Below are positions 20,280 to 30,278 of a DNA stretch of 64,000 nt, piece after piece. Origin of the DNA: Eubacteriales bacterium (GTDB lineage Bacteria; Bacillota; Clostridia; Saccharofermentanales; UBA5734). The notes under the pieces were generated by a model that did not search any database, had not been told where the DNA came from, and was given only the letters and a program-made list of their open reading frames with translations. A program made the position numbers and the translations under genes. The stretch is taken from NCBI GenBank assembly GCA_028685755.1, contig JAQUDJ010000006.1, positions 19,959 to 83,958 of the forward strand. The letters are read 5' to 3'. The first letter of the stretch is position 1. Every line of letters starts with the position of its first letter.

Positions 20280-21122
20280 TCAGGCCTCCTTGCCGGTTAA
20301 ACGGCAGATATGAACTGCTTCGGACTGCTTTTCTTCAGCTTTATAGATCTGGCTGCGGCGCATTGCTTCGTCGAAATTGACGAGGTGACCGTCAAAGTCT
20401 GGTCCGTCGATGCATGCAAATTTGGTTTCGCCACCTACGGTCAGTCGGCATCCGCCGCACATGCCTGTCCCATCTACCATGATCGAGTTCATGCTGACGA
20501 TCGTATGAATGTTATATTCTTTCGTCACGTTGCAGATCATTTTCATCATGATCAACGGGCCAATTGCAATAACGAGATCATAATCGCGGCCTTCTAGTAT
20601 CTTTTCACGCAAAACATCGGTGACGAAGCCTTGGCGGACATAGGAGCCATCGTCTGTTGTGATGAAAAGGTTCGTGCAGGCGACTTTCATGTCGTCCTCG
20701 AGGATCACGAGGTCCTTGTTGCGAAATCCCGCGATTATGTCAACTTCAGCACCAAGCTGATGGAGCGCTTTTGCCTGAGGATAAGCGATCGCTGTGCCAA
20801 GCCCGCCTCCAATAACAGCGACTTTTTTGTAGCCTTCAAGATGGGACGCTGTGCCAAGTGGGCCGACGAAATCGAGTAATTCATCACCTTCATCCATTTC
20901 GGCAAGCGCTTTGGTCGTTTTGCCGACAAGTTGGAAAATGATCGCTATCGTGCCCTGTTCGCGGTCATAGTCGGCGATCGTCAGTGGTACACGTTCGCCG
21001 GCCTCGTCGATTCGAAGCATGATGAATTGGCCGGGTTTGGCCTTGCGCGCGATGAGCGGTGCAGCGACATCCAAGCGGGTGACGGTCGGATTCAGGATCT
21101 GTTTGTGGACGATTTTATACAC
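20280..21122 (-). CDS. nfnA: Sulfide/dihydroorotate dehydrogenase-like FAD/NAD-binding protein / NfnA subunit
   Basis: FAD and NAD domains, C-terminal GTGMCGGCRLTVGGETKFACIDGPDFDGHLVNF; GTG start at 21122 preceded by GGGGAGG. Confidence 0.88.
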   Translation of the reverse strand: MYKIVHKQILNPTVTRLDVAAPLIARKAKPGQFIMLRIDEAGERVPLTIADYDREQGTIAIIFQLVGKTTKALAEMDEGDELLDFVGPLGTASHLEGYKKVAVIGGGLGTAIAYPQAKALHQLGAEVDIIAGFRNKDLVILEDDMKVACTNLFITTDDGSYVRQGFVTDVLREKILEGRDYDLVIAIGPLIMMKMICNVTKEYNIHTIVSMNSIMVDGTGMCGGCRLTVGGETKFACIDGPDFDGHLVNFDEAMRRSQIYKAEEKQSEAVHICRLTGKEA

Positions 21123-21386
21123 GAAACTGCCTCCCCAATTATGGTACGGGCAGTCGGTCAAGAAGCCGAAACAACCCCATTGCATCTATTATACGCTCAG
21201 ACGTTCGGCCTGCAATGTAATTTCAGCTACAAAACCTGATCAAAATCTGCTGATGTTAAAATCATTTTTGGTAACGTTACTGCTACTTTTAGGGTAGTTA
21301 AGGACTATAATGAATATATTAAAGTAATAAATAAAGCAACCGGTCGAACATTATAACGTTGACCAATTTCCAAAGGAGGCCATTCC

Positions 21387-21911
21387 ATGAAAGAACCCCT
21401 GTCTCGTGCTTTTAGTGCACAAATCAATAAAGAATATTTCAGCGCCTTTTTCTATCTCGTTATGTCAGATTATTTAGACGCTATTGGCTTTAAAGGTGCA
21501 GCTAGTTGGACTTATGTTCAATACCAAGAAGAGTTGGCTCATGCCCAGAACCTTGTGCACTATCTGCACGCTCGCAATGAAAATGTAAAATATATGACAA
21601 TTGCTGATCCGAGTGGCGAATGGAACGGCATCAAGGATGTCTTTTTGTCCATTCTTAAGCATGAAGAATCGGTGACTGAATCGATTAGTGAACTCGCAAC
21701 ACTCGCGATGCAATCTGGTGATCACGCAGCTTATACGTTCCTACATTGGTACATTGCTGAACAAGTCGAAGAGGAAGGCAATGTGCAAGATGTCATCGAC
21801 AAACTACAGATCGCCGAAGACAATCAAAATGCTTTGCTGACCATTGATAATCTCCTGGGGGCTCGAGTCTATGTCGAACCGATCGTACCAGGGGTTGGCA
21901 CCTCAATCTAA
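21387..21911 (+). CDS. Ferritin
   Basis: INKEYFSAFFYLVMSDYL, YQEELAHAQ, EQVEEEGNV di-iron ligands; AAAGGAGG RBS. Confidence 0.93.
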   Translation: MKEPLSRAFSAQINKEYFSAFFYLVMSDYLDAIGFKGAASWTYVQYQEELAHAQNLVHYLHARNENVKYMTIADPSGEWNGIKDVFLSILKHEESVTESISELATLAMQSGDHAAYTFLHWYIAEQVEEEGNVQDVIDKLQIAEDNQNALLTIDNLLGARVYVEPIVPGVGTSI

Positions 21912-21947
21912 ATTCAAGCCCTACTAATCATTCGCAAAAGTTACATT

Positions 21948-21980
21948 GATCGCATCCGTTTGTACGGGTGCGATCTTTTT
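21948..21980 (+). terminator. Rho-independent terminator downstream of ferritin
   Basis: GATCGCATCCG-TTTGTA-CGGGTGCGATC followed by TTTTT. Confidence 0.85.
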
Positions 21981-22125
21981 AAATAGAAGCCTTTTCTGCA
22001 ACTCTTCTTCTCATTTCCTGCAAGAATCAAATTCAGCGCACTGCGCTTTTGCGAAAATAATTGATTTGCACAAGTATTGTGTGCAAATTTCAGCAAAGTT
22101 TGTTCAGTTTAAAAATGAAATTTTG

Positions 22126-22170
22126 ACTTTTTCGACTTGCACAAATAATGATCTATGGTAAGATGGTTTC
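22126..22170 (+). promoter_or_regulatory. Candidate sigma70-type promoter for the glutamine synthetase leader
   Basis: TTGCAC - 16 bp - TAAGAT just upstream of the leader. Confidence 0.4.
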
Positions 22171-22187
22171 ATCAAATGAATAGTGAC

Positions 22188-22301
22188 GGCTGTGGATACT
22201 GTATTTAACTCGATTCAGCCAAGATAAACAAGGGTGTTTATTAGTCTCCTCGGAGATTATTTGGCGCCCTATTTTTTATTTTGTGGACATTACTGAATCG
22301 A
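22188..22301 (+). promoter_or_regulatory. Attenuator-like leader upstream of type III glutamine synthetase
   Basis: Stem GGGTGT (22232-22237)/GCGCCC (22264-22269) with inner TCTC/GAGA hairpin, followed by TATTTTTTATTTT; GGCTG/CAGCC and TCGATTCAG/CTGAATCGA alternative pairings; terminator lies before the gene. Confidence 0.6.
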
Positions 22302-22365
22302 ACAATAGACGAATCTGATAAGCTAGAACTGATAAAACGTTGTATCAATGGAAGGGGATTTCAAA

Positions 22366-24477
22366 ATGAGCAACACTGACACGACATCCATCAATATGGC
22401 TGAGATTTTTGGCAGCAATGTCTTTAATGATTCAGTCATGCGCACCGTCCTACCGAAAGCGATTTACAAATCGCTGCGCAAAACAATCGAAGACGGCATC
22501 TCTCTTGACGCCCAGGTCGCCGAAGTCGTCGCCTCCGCGATGAAGGATTGGGCGATTGCTAAAGGCGCAACCCACTTCACCCACTGGTTCCAGCCCATGA
22601 CCGGTGTCACCGCTGAAAAGCATGATTCCTTTATTTCGCCAACACCAGATGGCCGCGTCATCCTTGAATTCTCCGGCAAAGAATTGATCAAAGGCGAACC
22701 GGACGCATCTTCTTTTCCATCAGGTGGTTTGCGTGCAACTTTCGAAGCACGTGGTTATACAGCTTGGGACTGCACATCACCGGCTTTCGTCAAAGACGGC
22801 AGCTTATTCATCCCAACCGCTTTTGCTTCCTACACCGGCGAAGCCCTCGACAAAAAGACCCCCTTACTGCGCTCAATGGATGCGATCAATCGTCAGGCCA
22901 TGCGCGTTTTAAAACTCATTGGCAACACATCGACCTCCCGCGTGGTAACGACTGTCGGACCGGAACAAGAATACTTCCTGATCGATCAGAAGTTATTTGA
23001 AGAACGTAAAGACTTGATACTGACTGGTCGCACCCTGTTTGGTGCAAAACCACCAAAGGGTCAGGATCTCGAAGATCATTATTTTGGTCAGATCAAGGAC
23101 CGGATCGCTGCTTACATGACCGATCTCGATATCGAACTGTGGAAGCTCGGCGTATCTGCCAAAACCAAACACAACGAAGTTGCTCCGGCACAGCACGAAC
23201 TAGCCCCGATCTTCACCACCACCAATATTGCAACTGACCACAATCAGCTGACGATGGAAACGATGAAAAAAGTCGCGTTGCGTCATGGGTTGGTTTGCTT
23301 ACTCCATGAAAAGCCGTTTGCTGGTGTCAATGGTTCTGGTAAACACAACAACTGGTCAATGGGAACCGATGATGGTCAGAACTTGCTTGAACCAGGCAAA
23401 ACCCCGCATGACAACACCCAGTTCCTCCTCATCCTTTCTGCGGTCATCCGCGCCGTCGACGTCTACGCCGATCTGCTCCGCGTTTCAGCTGCTAGCCCGG
23501 GCAATGACCACCGTCTCGGCGCCAATGAAGCACCGCCAGCAATCATCTCGATCTTCCTCGGTGATCAGCTCACCGATATCCTCGAACAAATCGAAAAGAG
23601 TGGCAATGCCCTGACCAGCAAATCTGGCGGGTTCCTTGAGCTCGGCACAGCTTCCCTGCCTTCCCTTCCCAAAGACTCCACTGACCGCAACCGCACATCA
23701 CCTTTTGCCTTCACTGGCAACAAGTTTGAATTCCGCATGGTCGGTTCATCCCAGTCGATCGCACAATGCAACTTTACCCTCAACACTGCAGTCGCAGAAA
23801 TTCTGTGTGAAATTGCCGATCGTCTCGAAAAAGCAAGCGATATCGACGCCGAAATCAGCGCGATCATTCTTGAAATCATCAAAAATCACAAACGAGTCAT
23901 CTTTAATGGTAACGGCTACTCTAGCGAGTGGGTCGAAGAAGCAGCCCGTCGCGGTCTGCCAAACATCACCACAACGGTCGATGCAATCGCCGCGATCAAT
24001 GCCGAGAAAAACAAAGCCCTTATGGCCAAACACGGCGTTCTGTCCTACATCGAAATGGAATCTCGTACCGAAATCCAGTACGAAATCTACACCAAGACGA
24101 TCAACATCGAAGGACTAACCGCTGTCGAAATCGCCAAACGTCAGATTCTACCTGCTGTCATCAACTACAAAGCTGACCTCGCTTCCTCCATCGGCGCAAT
24201 CGAGTCCATTGACGGTGATGTCTCGGTCGAAAAAGAACTCTTTAGTAAAGTAAACATTTCCATGAAGTCCCTGAGCGCCAACATCGCCAAGCTCGAAAAA
24301 GCGATCGATACCGCAGCCAATTTGCATGGCGACACCAAGGCACAAGCAGAGGCCTATCGCGACCTCGTCTTCAAAGCCATGGGCGAAGTCCGTGCCGATG
24401 CTGACCTGCTTGAAACCATCGTCGACGCCGATTATTGGCCACTACCGACTTACTCCGACCTGCTGTTCAAAGTCTGA
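22366..24477 (+). CDS. glnN: Glutamine synthetase type III
   Basis: 709-aa [44 protein letters not shown] motifs of GSIII; start ATG at 22366 with GGAAGGGG RBS. Confidence 0.93.
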   Translation: MSNTDTTSINMAEIFGSNVFNDSVMRTVLPKAIYKSLRKTIEDGISLDAQVAEVVASAMKDWAIAKGATHFTHWFQPMTGVTAEKHDSFISPTPDGRVILEFSGKELIKGEPDASSFPSGGLRATFEARGYTAWDCTSPAFVKDGSLFIPTAFASYTGEALDKKTPLLRSMDAINRQAMRVLKLIGNTSTSRVVTTVGPEQEYFLIDQKLFEERKDLILTGRTLFGAKPPKGQDLEDHYFGQIKDRIAAYMTDLDIELWKLGVSAKTKHNEVAPAQHELAPIFTTTNIATDHNQLTMETMKKVALRHGLVCLLHEKPFAGVNGSGKHNNWSMGTDDGQNLLEPGKTPHDNTQFLLILSAVIRAVDVYADLLRVSAASPGNDHRLGANEAPPAIISIFLGDQLTDILEQIEKSGNALTSKSGGFLELGTASLPSLPKDSTDRNRTSPFAFTGNKFEFRMVGSSQSIAQCNFTLNTAVAEILCEIADRLEKASDIDAEISAIILEIIKNHKRVIFNGNGYSSEWVEEAARRGLPNITTTVDAIAAINAEKNKALMAKHGVLSYIEMESRTEIQYEIYTKTINIEGLTAVEIAKRQILPAVINYKADLASSIGAIESIDGDVSVEKELFSKVNISMKSLSANIAKLEKAIDTAANLHGDTKAQAEAYRDLVFKAMGEVRADADLLETIVDADYWPLPTYSDLLFKV

Positions 24478-24547
24478 TGCCGGTTTGACCCGACAAGACG
24501 AGTCACCTGTGGAAAAGCCGATCCCCGCATCGGACCGACAGAACATA

Positions 24548-24575
24548 ATGGTGCCAGGCACATGCCTGGCACCAT
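24548..24575. repeat. Palindromic intergenic repeat ATGGTGCCAGGCA-CA-TGCCTGGCACCAT (REP-like, copy 1)
   Basis: 13-bp perfect inverted repeat with 2-nt spacer, followed by ATATTTTTTT; related copy at 4805-4831. Confidence 0.8.
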
Positions 24576-24630
24576 ATTTTTTTCGCTCGCATGGTACAAT
24601 AGCATTTATCAACATTTTGCGGAGGATCTT

Positions 24631-25740
24631 ATGTCAAAATCCTATGACTATTTGATCGTTGGAGCTGGACTATTTGGCGCAACGTTTGCTTATGAGGCAA
24701 AAAAACGGGGCAAAAAATGTCTGGTCACCGACCGTCGTGGCCAAATTGGTGGCAATCTATATTGTGAACCGGTTGAAGGGATCAATGTTCACGCATATGG
24801 GGCTCATATCTTCCATACAAGCAACAAAAAAATCTGGGATTACGTCAATCAATTCGCCGAATTTAATCGCTATACAAATTCACCGATCGCCAATTACCAC
24901 GGCGAGATTTACAATTTGCCGTTCAATATGAATACATTCAACAAGCTTTGGGGCGTGATTACACCGGAGCAAGCCCAACAAAAAATTGCCGAGCAACGTC
25001 AGCATGCGGGGACGGGCGAGCCCGCAAACCTCGAAGAACAGGCGATCTCGCTGATCGGACAAGACATTTATGAAAAGCTGATCAAGGGTTACACCGAAAA
25101 GCAATGGGGCCGCGCCTGTACGGATCTTCCAGCGTTTATCATCAAGCGATTGCCAGTCCGCTTCACCTATGACAACAACTATTTTAACGACAAATATCAG
25201 GGCATTCCAGAAGGTGGCTATAACGTAATTATCGAAAAAATGCTTGCGGGAATCGATGTGCAACTCGGTGTCGACTTCTTTCAAAGCCGCGAAAACTGGC
25301 TTAAAAAGGCGAAAAAAGTCGTTTTTACCGGTATGATTGACGAATTTTATAATTATCAGTTTGGCCAACTCGGGTATCGCAGCCTGCGCTTTGAACATGA
25401 AATCTTAGACATTGAGAATTTTCAGGGAAACGCTGTCGTCAATTACACCGACCGCGAAACGCCGTTCACCCGCATTATCGAGCACAAACATTTTGAATTT
25501 GGGACACAACCTAAGACCGTCGTTACGCGCGAATATCCGGTCGATTGGGTCAAAGGTGATGAGCCTTATTACCCGATCAACGACGAACAAAATGAAACAC
25601 TTTTCAAACAATATAAAACACTCGCCCAATATGACCAAAACATCATATTTGGCGGACGTTTAGCTGACTACAAATACTACGATATGCATCACGTCGTCTA
25701 TCACGCGTTAGAAACAGTCGCACAAGAATTCGGCGAGTAA
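24631..25740 (+). CDS. glf: UDP-galactopyranose mutase
   Basis: YLIVGAGLFGATFAYEAKKRGKKCLV, GAHIFHTSNKKIWDYVNQF, FGGRLADYKYYDMHHVV; GGAGGATCTT RBS before ATG at 24631. Confidence 0.95.
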   Translation: MSKSYDYLIVGAGLFGATFAYEAKKRGKKCLVTDRRGQIGGNLYCEPVEGINVHAYGAHIFHTSNKKIWDYVNQFAEFNRYTNSPIANYHGEIYNLPFNMNTFNKLWGVITPEQAQQKIAEQRQHAGTGEPANLEEQAISLIGQDIYEKLIKGYTEKQWGRACTDLPAFIIKRLPVRFTYDNNYFNDKYQGIPEGGYNVIIEKMLAGIDVQLGVDFFQSRENWLKKAKKVVFTGMIDEFYNYQFGQLGYRSLRFEHEILDIENFQGNAVVNYTDRETPFTRIIEHKHFEFGTQPKTVVTREYPVDWVKGDEPYYPINDEQNETLFKQYKTLAQYDQNIIFGGRLADYKYYDMHHVVYHALETVAQEFGE

Positions 25741-25812
25741 TTGATAGCTGTCATTTGGTGCCCGATTCAGCGTTAGACGCCAGGCGCCATATTTCCAAAT
25801 TCCAAATTGTCT

Positions 25813-27234
25813 TTACTGTTGTCCGCGGACTCGGATTTCGTCTTGAATCTGAAGGACAGCTTTTTCGGTGAGCGTGTAATTGCGCAGGCTAAATGATGAG
25901 AGTCCGAAGCTTAAGAGTGAACCGAGCCCAAGCAGCAAACCAAGTCCCATCGCAGTTACAGTGGACTGTTTTGGCAACGTGGCGTCAAAGCGAATAAGGT
26001 CTAGCACTATGCCAATTAAAAAAATCGCAAGCGCTTGTGATGTTTTGTAGTATAAGGTCATACTCCCAAAATAAAAGCCTTCAGCCCGCTTGCCCGTCTT
26101 GAGTTCATCGAGGTCGATTGTGTCCGAGACCATCGATAATGGCAAGGTAAACAGTGCCCCCGTCCCAAAGCCGGTCAGCATCGCATAAGGTATAAAAACG
26201 ACAAAATTTCCGGGTATCAGACGATGCCATATGACCATCACGGCGAAAATAAAGCTACCCATTCCGCAAACAAAAAGCCCGAGATTCATCGCGGGCTTTT
26301 TATCAAGGCGGCGTGAAATCATCGCCCAAAAAGGTTGAGAGACGATACTCAGTAGAAGTTGCAAGCCATAAACGAGCGCAATTTGGTGATTTGTTAGATG
26401 AAATGTATAGGTAAATACATGGAGGCCGATCGTGCTGATGAGCACGGCCGCCATATTATTAAATAGATAGCTGTTGGCAGCTGCGCGAAATGGAGCATTG
26501 GCAAAGGTTGATTTGAGTGAAGCAAGCAACAATTGTCCAATCGTGCCGCTTGGCTGTTCGATATGTTGAGCGTTGAGGTGTCTAATGTATTTTTTGGTAG
26601 CGAGATAACCTGTCGCAGCTGAAACAATAACAACCCCAGCCGCGGCAGCTCCGATTCGCCGATAAGCCTGTGGATTGAGTTGCCCGATAGGGTATTCTGC
26701 CGTTGGCGCGAAAAATAAAGACATTCCCGCGACCGATACGAGTGCAAGTCCAATCAAGAAAAAGATCGTTTTGATACCTTGGATGGCCGTTCGTTCATTG
26801 TAATCTGGGGAAAGTTCGGCACCGAGGGCTGTGTAAGGTGTGACGTAAACGGTCATCGCAGTTTTAAACATAATAATGAAAAGTAACATCAAGCCAAATT
26901 TGACTGGCGTAGAATGATCCGTGTTGATTCCCCAAACAAGATAAACGGTGGCGGCAATACCGAGCGAGCCTAAAATCAGATATAGATGGCGCCTTCCAAA
27001 TCGTTGTGATCGTGTAATATCGGAAAAATAACCCATGAGCGGATCTGTCACGGCATCCCAAAACACGCTTATGCCGATGGCTAAGCCAGCTAAACTACCC
27101 GGAATTCCGAGAATGGCGGTAGCAAAAAAGACGAGGTAAGAATTGATGACTTGCATCGCGACACCAGCACCTAAGTTGCCAGCGCCATATCCAATTTTAT
27201 CGACCAGTGGCAGATAATTTCGAGTCGTCGCCAT
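25813..27234 (-). CDS. MFS transporter, GPH (glycoside-pentoside-hexuronide) family
   Basis: 12-TM pattern; VFWDAVTDPLMGYFSDITRSQRFGRRHLYL motif. Confidence 0.9.
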   Translation of the reverse strand: MATTRNYLPLVDKIGYGAGNLGAGVAMQVINSYLVFFATAILGIPGSLAGLAIGISVFWDAVTDPLMGYFSDITRSQRFGRRHLYLILGSLGIAATVYLVWGINTDHSTPVKFGLMLLFIIMFKTAMTVYVTPYTALGAELSPDYNERTAIQGIKTIFFLIGLALVSVAGMSLFFAPTAEYPIGQLNPQAYRRIGAAAAGVVIVSAATGYLATKKYIRHLNAQHIEQPSGTIGQLLLASLKSTFANAPFRAAANSYLFNNMAAVLISTIGLHVFTYTFHLTNHQIALVYGLQLLLSIVSQPFWAMISRRLDKKPAMNLGLFVCGMGSFIFAVMVIWHRLIPGNFVVFIPYAMLTGFGTGALFTLPLSMVSDTIDLDELKTGKRAEGFYFGSMTLYYKTSQALAIFLIGIVLDLIRFDATLPKQSTVTAMGLGLLLGLGSLLSFGLSSFSLRNYTLTEKAVLQIQDEIRVRGQQ

Positions 27235-27348
27235 GCGTCGTCCCTTCAAGTGATATAATTATATTAATAATATGTAATTTAAAACATATATCGTTTATGT
27301 TTGACTTGTTTCGATTGAACCTGCGCAAGCTTGTCTTGGGTGACAGTT

Positions 27349-28599
27349 ATGAAAAAGCATAACATAGTTCGGTTCAAAATCCGTAGAAAACCACACCACA
27401 GCTTTTCTCGAGCGTTTTCTTTTTTATTGCTTATACTTATGACAATTATGACGCTACAGCAGTCGATCCAAGCTGCAGTGCTACCATTACCAACTCCAAT
27501 CGAAGTCGAAGTCGTCACTCAATACGACACACCCATGCCTGTGGGTTTAACAGTTGATCTGCGTTACAGCAACTATACAATTGACAAGGATTATGTTCTG
27601 ATCACAGCCTGGAACGCCAACATACGCCAGCAACCTGATGGAAACAGTATGAAAGTTGGCAAAGCTGCCCGCCATGAAAAACTCCAAGCGATCGCCTTGG
27701 TGCGGGGGAAATATTCGAGCAGCTATCAAACTGATCTGTGGTTTGAGGTGGTCAAACAACAAGGCAACTTAGCAATTCATGGCTATATTCTCGCATCACT
27801 TGCCGAATATCGCCAATTTCAGTTCCAGAAAATGGTCGATGCCTACACGATGCTTAAAAGCGAAGTTGATCAAAATCAGACTGCCTATATTGCCAATTAT
27901 AAAAATCGCAGTGGTATTGCGCCAATGCGCCACGGTCAAATTGTTGATGCTTTTGGTGTAAAGCGCTATCAATCTGCGCCAGCGTACTTTTCAGAATCAC
28001 CAAGTAGCGATTTTCGTTATCTGCCAGATGGAACATTGCTCACGTTCGTCGGAGAAACAGAGCAATTTTATCGCGTGCGGACCTTTCTCTTCGATTACGA
28101 CGTTTTTGTTCCTAAAAAATACGTTTCACTGAAAAACTCAATCGAACAATTGACTCAAGTCATCGTTGTTGATCGCAAAAACCAAAACGAAGGCGTTTTT
28201 GAATATGCGAATGGTCAGTGGTCTATGATCTCATTTAGTTACGCAACAACCGGTGAGAATGCGCGGTACAAGGAACCCACTCCCCTAGGATTTTACATGG
28301 CTATTGAACGAGCCAGCAAATTCATCTATCTCGACGATGTTACACGGCTCATTGCCGGGTATGCACCATACGCTATACGATTCTCCGGTGGTTCATATCT
28401 CCACGGCGTCCCAGTCGATTTTGCGCCCGGGCAAGTTGTCGATAATCGCATCCTCGCCTGGGCTCCGATGCGTGAATACCTCTCCACAATTGGCACAGTC
28501 CCACGCTCTCACAAATGCGTGCGCAACTACACTAGCCACGCTAAATTCCTCTACGATTGGGTCATACCGGGAAAGGCCTCGATTATTATAATTGAGTGA
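27349..28599 (+). CDS. Secreted L,D-transpeptidase (YkuD-like) with SH3-like N-terminal region
   Basis: Signal/TM segment, SGGSYLHGVPVDF and TVPRSHKCVRNYTSHAKFLYDW active-site region. Confidence 0.8.
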   Translation: MKKHNIVRFKIRRKPHHSFSRAFSFLLLILMTIMTLQQSIQAAVLPLPTPIEVEVVTQYDTPMPVGLTVDLRYSNYTIDKDYVLITAWNANIRQQPDGNSMKVGKAARHEKLQAIALVRGKYSSSYQTDLWFEVVKQQGNLAIHGYILASLAEYRQFQFQKMVDAYTMLKSEVDQNQTAYIANYKNRSGIAPMRHGQIVDAFGVKRYQSAPAYFSESPSSDFRYLPDGTLLTFVGETEQFYRVRTFLFDYDVFVPKKYVSLKNSIEQLTQVIVVDRKNQNEGVFEYANGQWSMISFSYATTGENARYKEPTPLGFYMAIERASKFIYLDDVTRLIAGYAPYAIRFSGGSYLHGVPVDFAPGQVVDNRILAWAPMREYLSTIGTVPRSHKCVRNYTSHAKFLYDWVIPGKASIIIIE

Positions 28600-28623
28600 T
28601 CAGGGGGCATGGTGCTAGGTGCC

Positions 28624-30180
28624 CTACTCCTCCAATTCAAGTTCGGTGTCTGAAGCGTGTCTAGTATTGAACCTAAAATAAGCTTTGTTCATGTCGGCGA
28701 TCCAATCGATGTCTAAGGCTTGGAGTTGTTCGGTTGTGGCGCGGAAGCGCCAGTTACCTTCACTGGTGCCGGGCGTGTTGATTCGAGCTTCGGCGCCGAG
28801 TCCTAGGAAATCTTGGATGGGGGCGACGGCTAAATGGGCTGGGGATAGCCAGAGCGTTTGCAGGAAGCTGCGGCAGAAATTGAGATCATTGGCTGCTTCC
28901 CCGGCTTTTTGATCAAGGGGTTGGTATCGGATATAGCGATTGACTTGCTCAACTTGGGCTTCATCAGCGGTTTTCCACCATGCAACGGTGGTTGTATTAT
29001 CGTGCGTACCACTGTATACGACACTATTGGGAATGTGGGAATGTGGCAAATCTTTGCCATCAAAATAGCCATCAAAGCCAAACTGCATGACTTTCATGCC
29101 TGGCAAGCCAGTTGCATTGAGGAAGGCTCTGACTTCGTCATCGATATCGCCTAAGTCTTCAGCGATAATCGGCGCATCGGGAAATGTACTCAACACGCGA
29201 TTGAAAAGGTCCATCGCCGGCCCCTTTTCCCAGACGCCTTTACGCGCAGTAGTTTCACCGGCTGGTACGGCCCAATAAGATTCAAAGCCACGGAAGTGAT
29301 CAATACGCAAGACGTCAACCTGAGTCAGTGCTGTACCAATCCGGTCTAACCACCAGGCATAGCCTTGGTCGCGCATGACATCCCAACGATAAAGGGGATT
29401 ACCCCAAAGTTGGCCGTCCGCTGAAAAATAATCCGGAGGTACACCAGCAACTCGGAGCAAGTGACTATCTGAATCCATTTCAAACAAGTCCGTTCGTGCC
29501 CATGCATCGGCACTATCTTGTGAAACATAGATCGGCATGTCCCCGATAAATTCTATGCCGAGTGCGTTGACTTGCTTTTTAAGTGCTTGCCATTGTTGGT
29601 CAAATTCATATTGCACGAACTGATGGTAACCCACTTCCGCTGAATTGACAGCGGCAAAAGTCCCTAATGCCCAATGATCGTGACGTCGAAGCCCTTCATC
29701 TTGCCATTCCCACCAGGGGCGGTCACCATTGGCTTTTTTGATGGCGCGAAAAAGCGCGTAATCTGGTAACCAACGGTGATTTTTAGCAACGAATTCGCCG
29801 ACAAACCAGCGCTTTTCGTCATTTATGCGGTAATACGCAAGATGGAGCAACTTCTCTCGGGTTTCGTAGAGGCGCCCATAATCAATTGTTGACTGATCCC
29901 ATGGGTATTTTGCGGAATCAAGTTCGTCTTGGGTCAGCAAGCCTTGGTCATAAAGTTGTTGCAGATCGATAAAGTAAGGATTGCCTGCATAGGCAGAAAG
30001 GCCCTGATATGGCGAGTCTCCAGCGCTCGTTGGATTAAGGGGTAAGATTTGCCAATATTTAAATCCGGCATCAAGTGCTTTTTGGGCGAATTGGAGGGCA
30101 TTTTCATCAAAAGAGCCGATTCCAAATGGACTAGGTAACGAAAATATGGGCATCAGGATACCGCTTGAGCGATTCATCAT
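28624..30180 (-). CDS. malQ: 4-alpha-glucanotransferase
   Basis: SSGILMPIFSLPSPFGIGSF, YWQILPLNPTSAGDSPYQGLSAYAGNPYFIDL, LRIDHFRGFESYWAVPA, IAEDLGDI, YSGTHDNTT. Confidence 0.96.
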   Translation of the reverse strand: MMNRSSGILMPIFSLPSPFGIGSFDENALQFAQKALDAGFKYWQILPLNPTSAGDSPYQGLSAYAGNPYFIDLQQLYDQGLLTQDELDSAKYPWDQSTIDYGRLYETREKLLHLAYYRINDEKRWFVGEFVAKNHRWLPDYALFRAIKKANGDRPWWEWQDEGLRRHDHWALGTFAAVNSAEVGYHQFVQYEFDQQWQALKKQVNALGIEFIGDMPIYVSQDSADAWARTDLFEMDSDSHLLRVAGVPPDYFSADGQLWGNPLYRWDVMRDQGYAWWLDRIGTALTQVDVLRIDHFRGFESYWAVPAGETTARKGVWEKGPAMDLFNRVLSTFPDAPIIAEDLGDIDDEVRAFLNATGLPGMKVMQFGFDGYFDGKDLPHSHIPNSVVYSGTHDNTTTVAWWKTADEAQVEQVNRYIRYQPLDQKAGEAANDLNFCRSFLQTLWLSPAHLAVAPIQDFLGLGAEARINTPGTSEGNWRFRATTEQLQALDIDWIADMNKAYFRFNTRHASDTELELEE

Positions 30181-30278
30181 GGCAGCTTCTCCTTTTATTG
30201 ATTAAATGGGTTATGTTATCCATGTTAGAGGTCATTTCAGGTAGTGTCAACGGCTGAAAAGCCTTGAAATATCAATTG

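Noticed and set aside
22188-22282. c-di-GMP, guanidine-II or cyanobacterial glutamine riboswitch before glnN
   Set aside because: None of the consensus elements I know for these classes is visible; kept only as an unclassified attenuator.
23285-24176. Multiple overlapping + and - ORFs within glnN
   Set aside because: Alternative frames of a strong 704-aa GSIII coding sequence.
28600-28625. Further REP-like copy (GGGGGCATGGTGCTAGGTGCCC)
   Set aside because: Only a short stem with weak similarity to the TGCCTGGCACCA palindrome; not enough to include.
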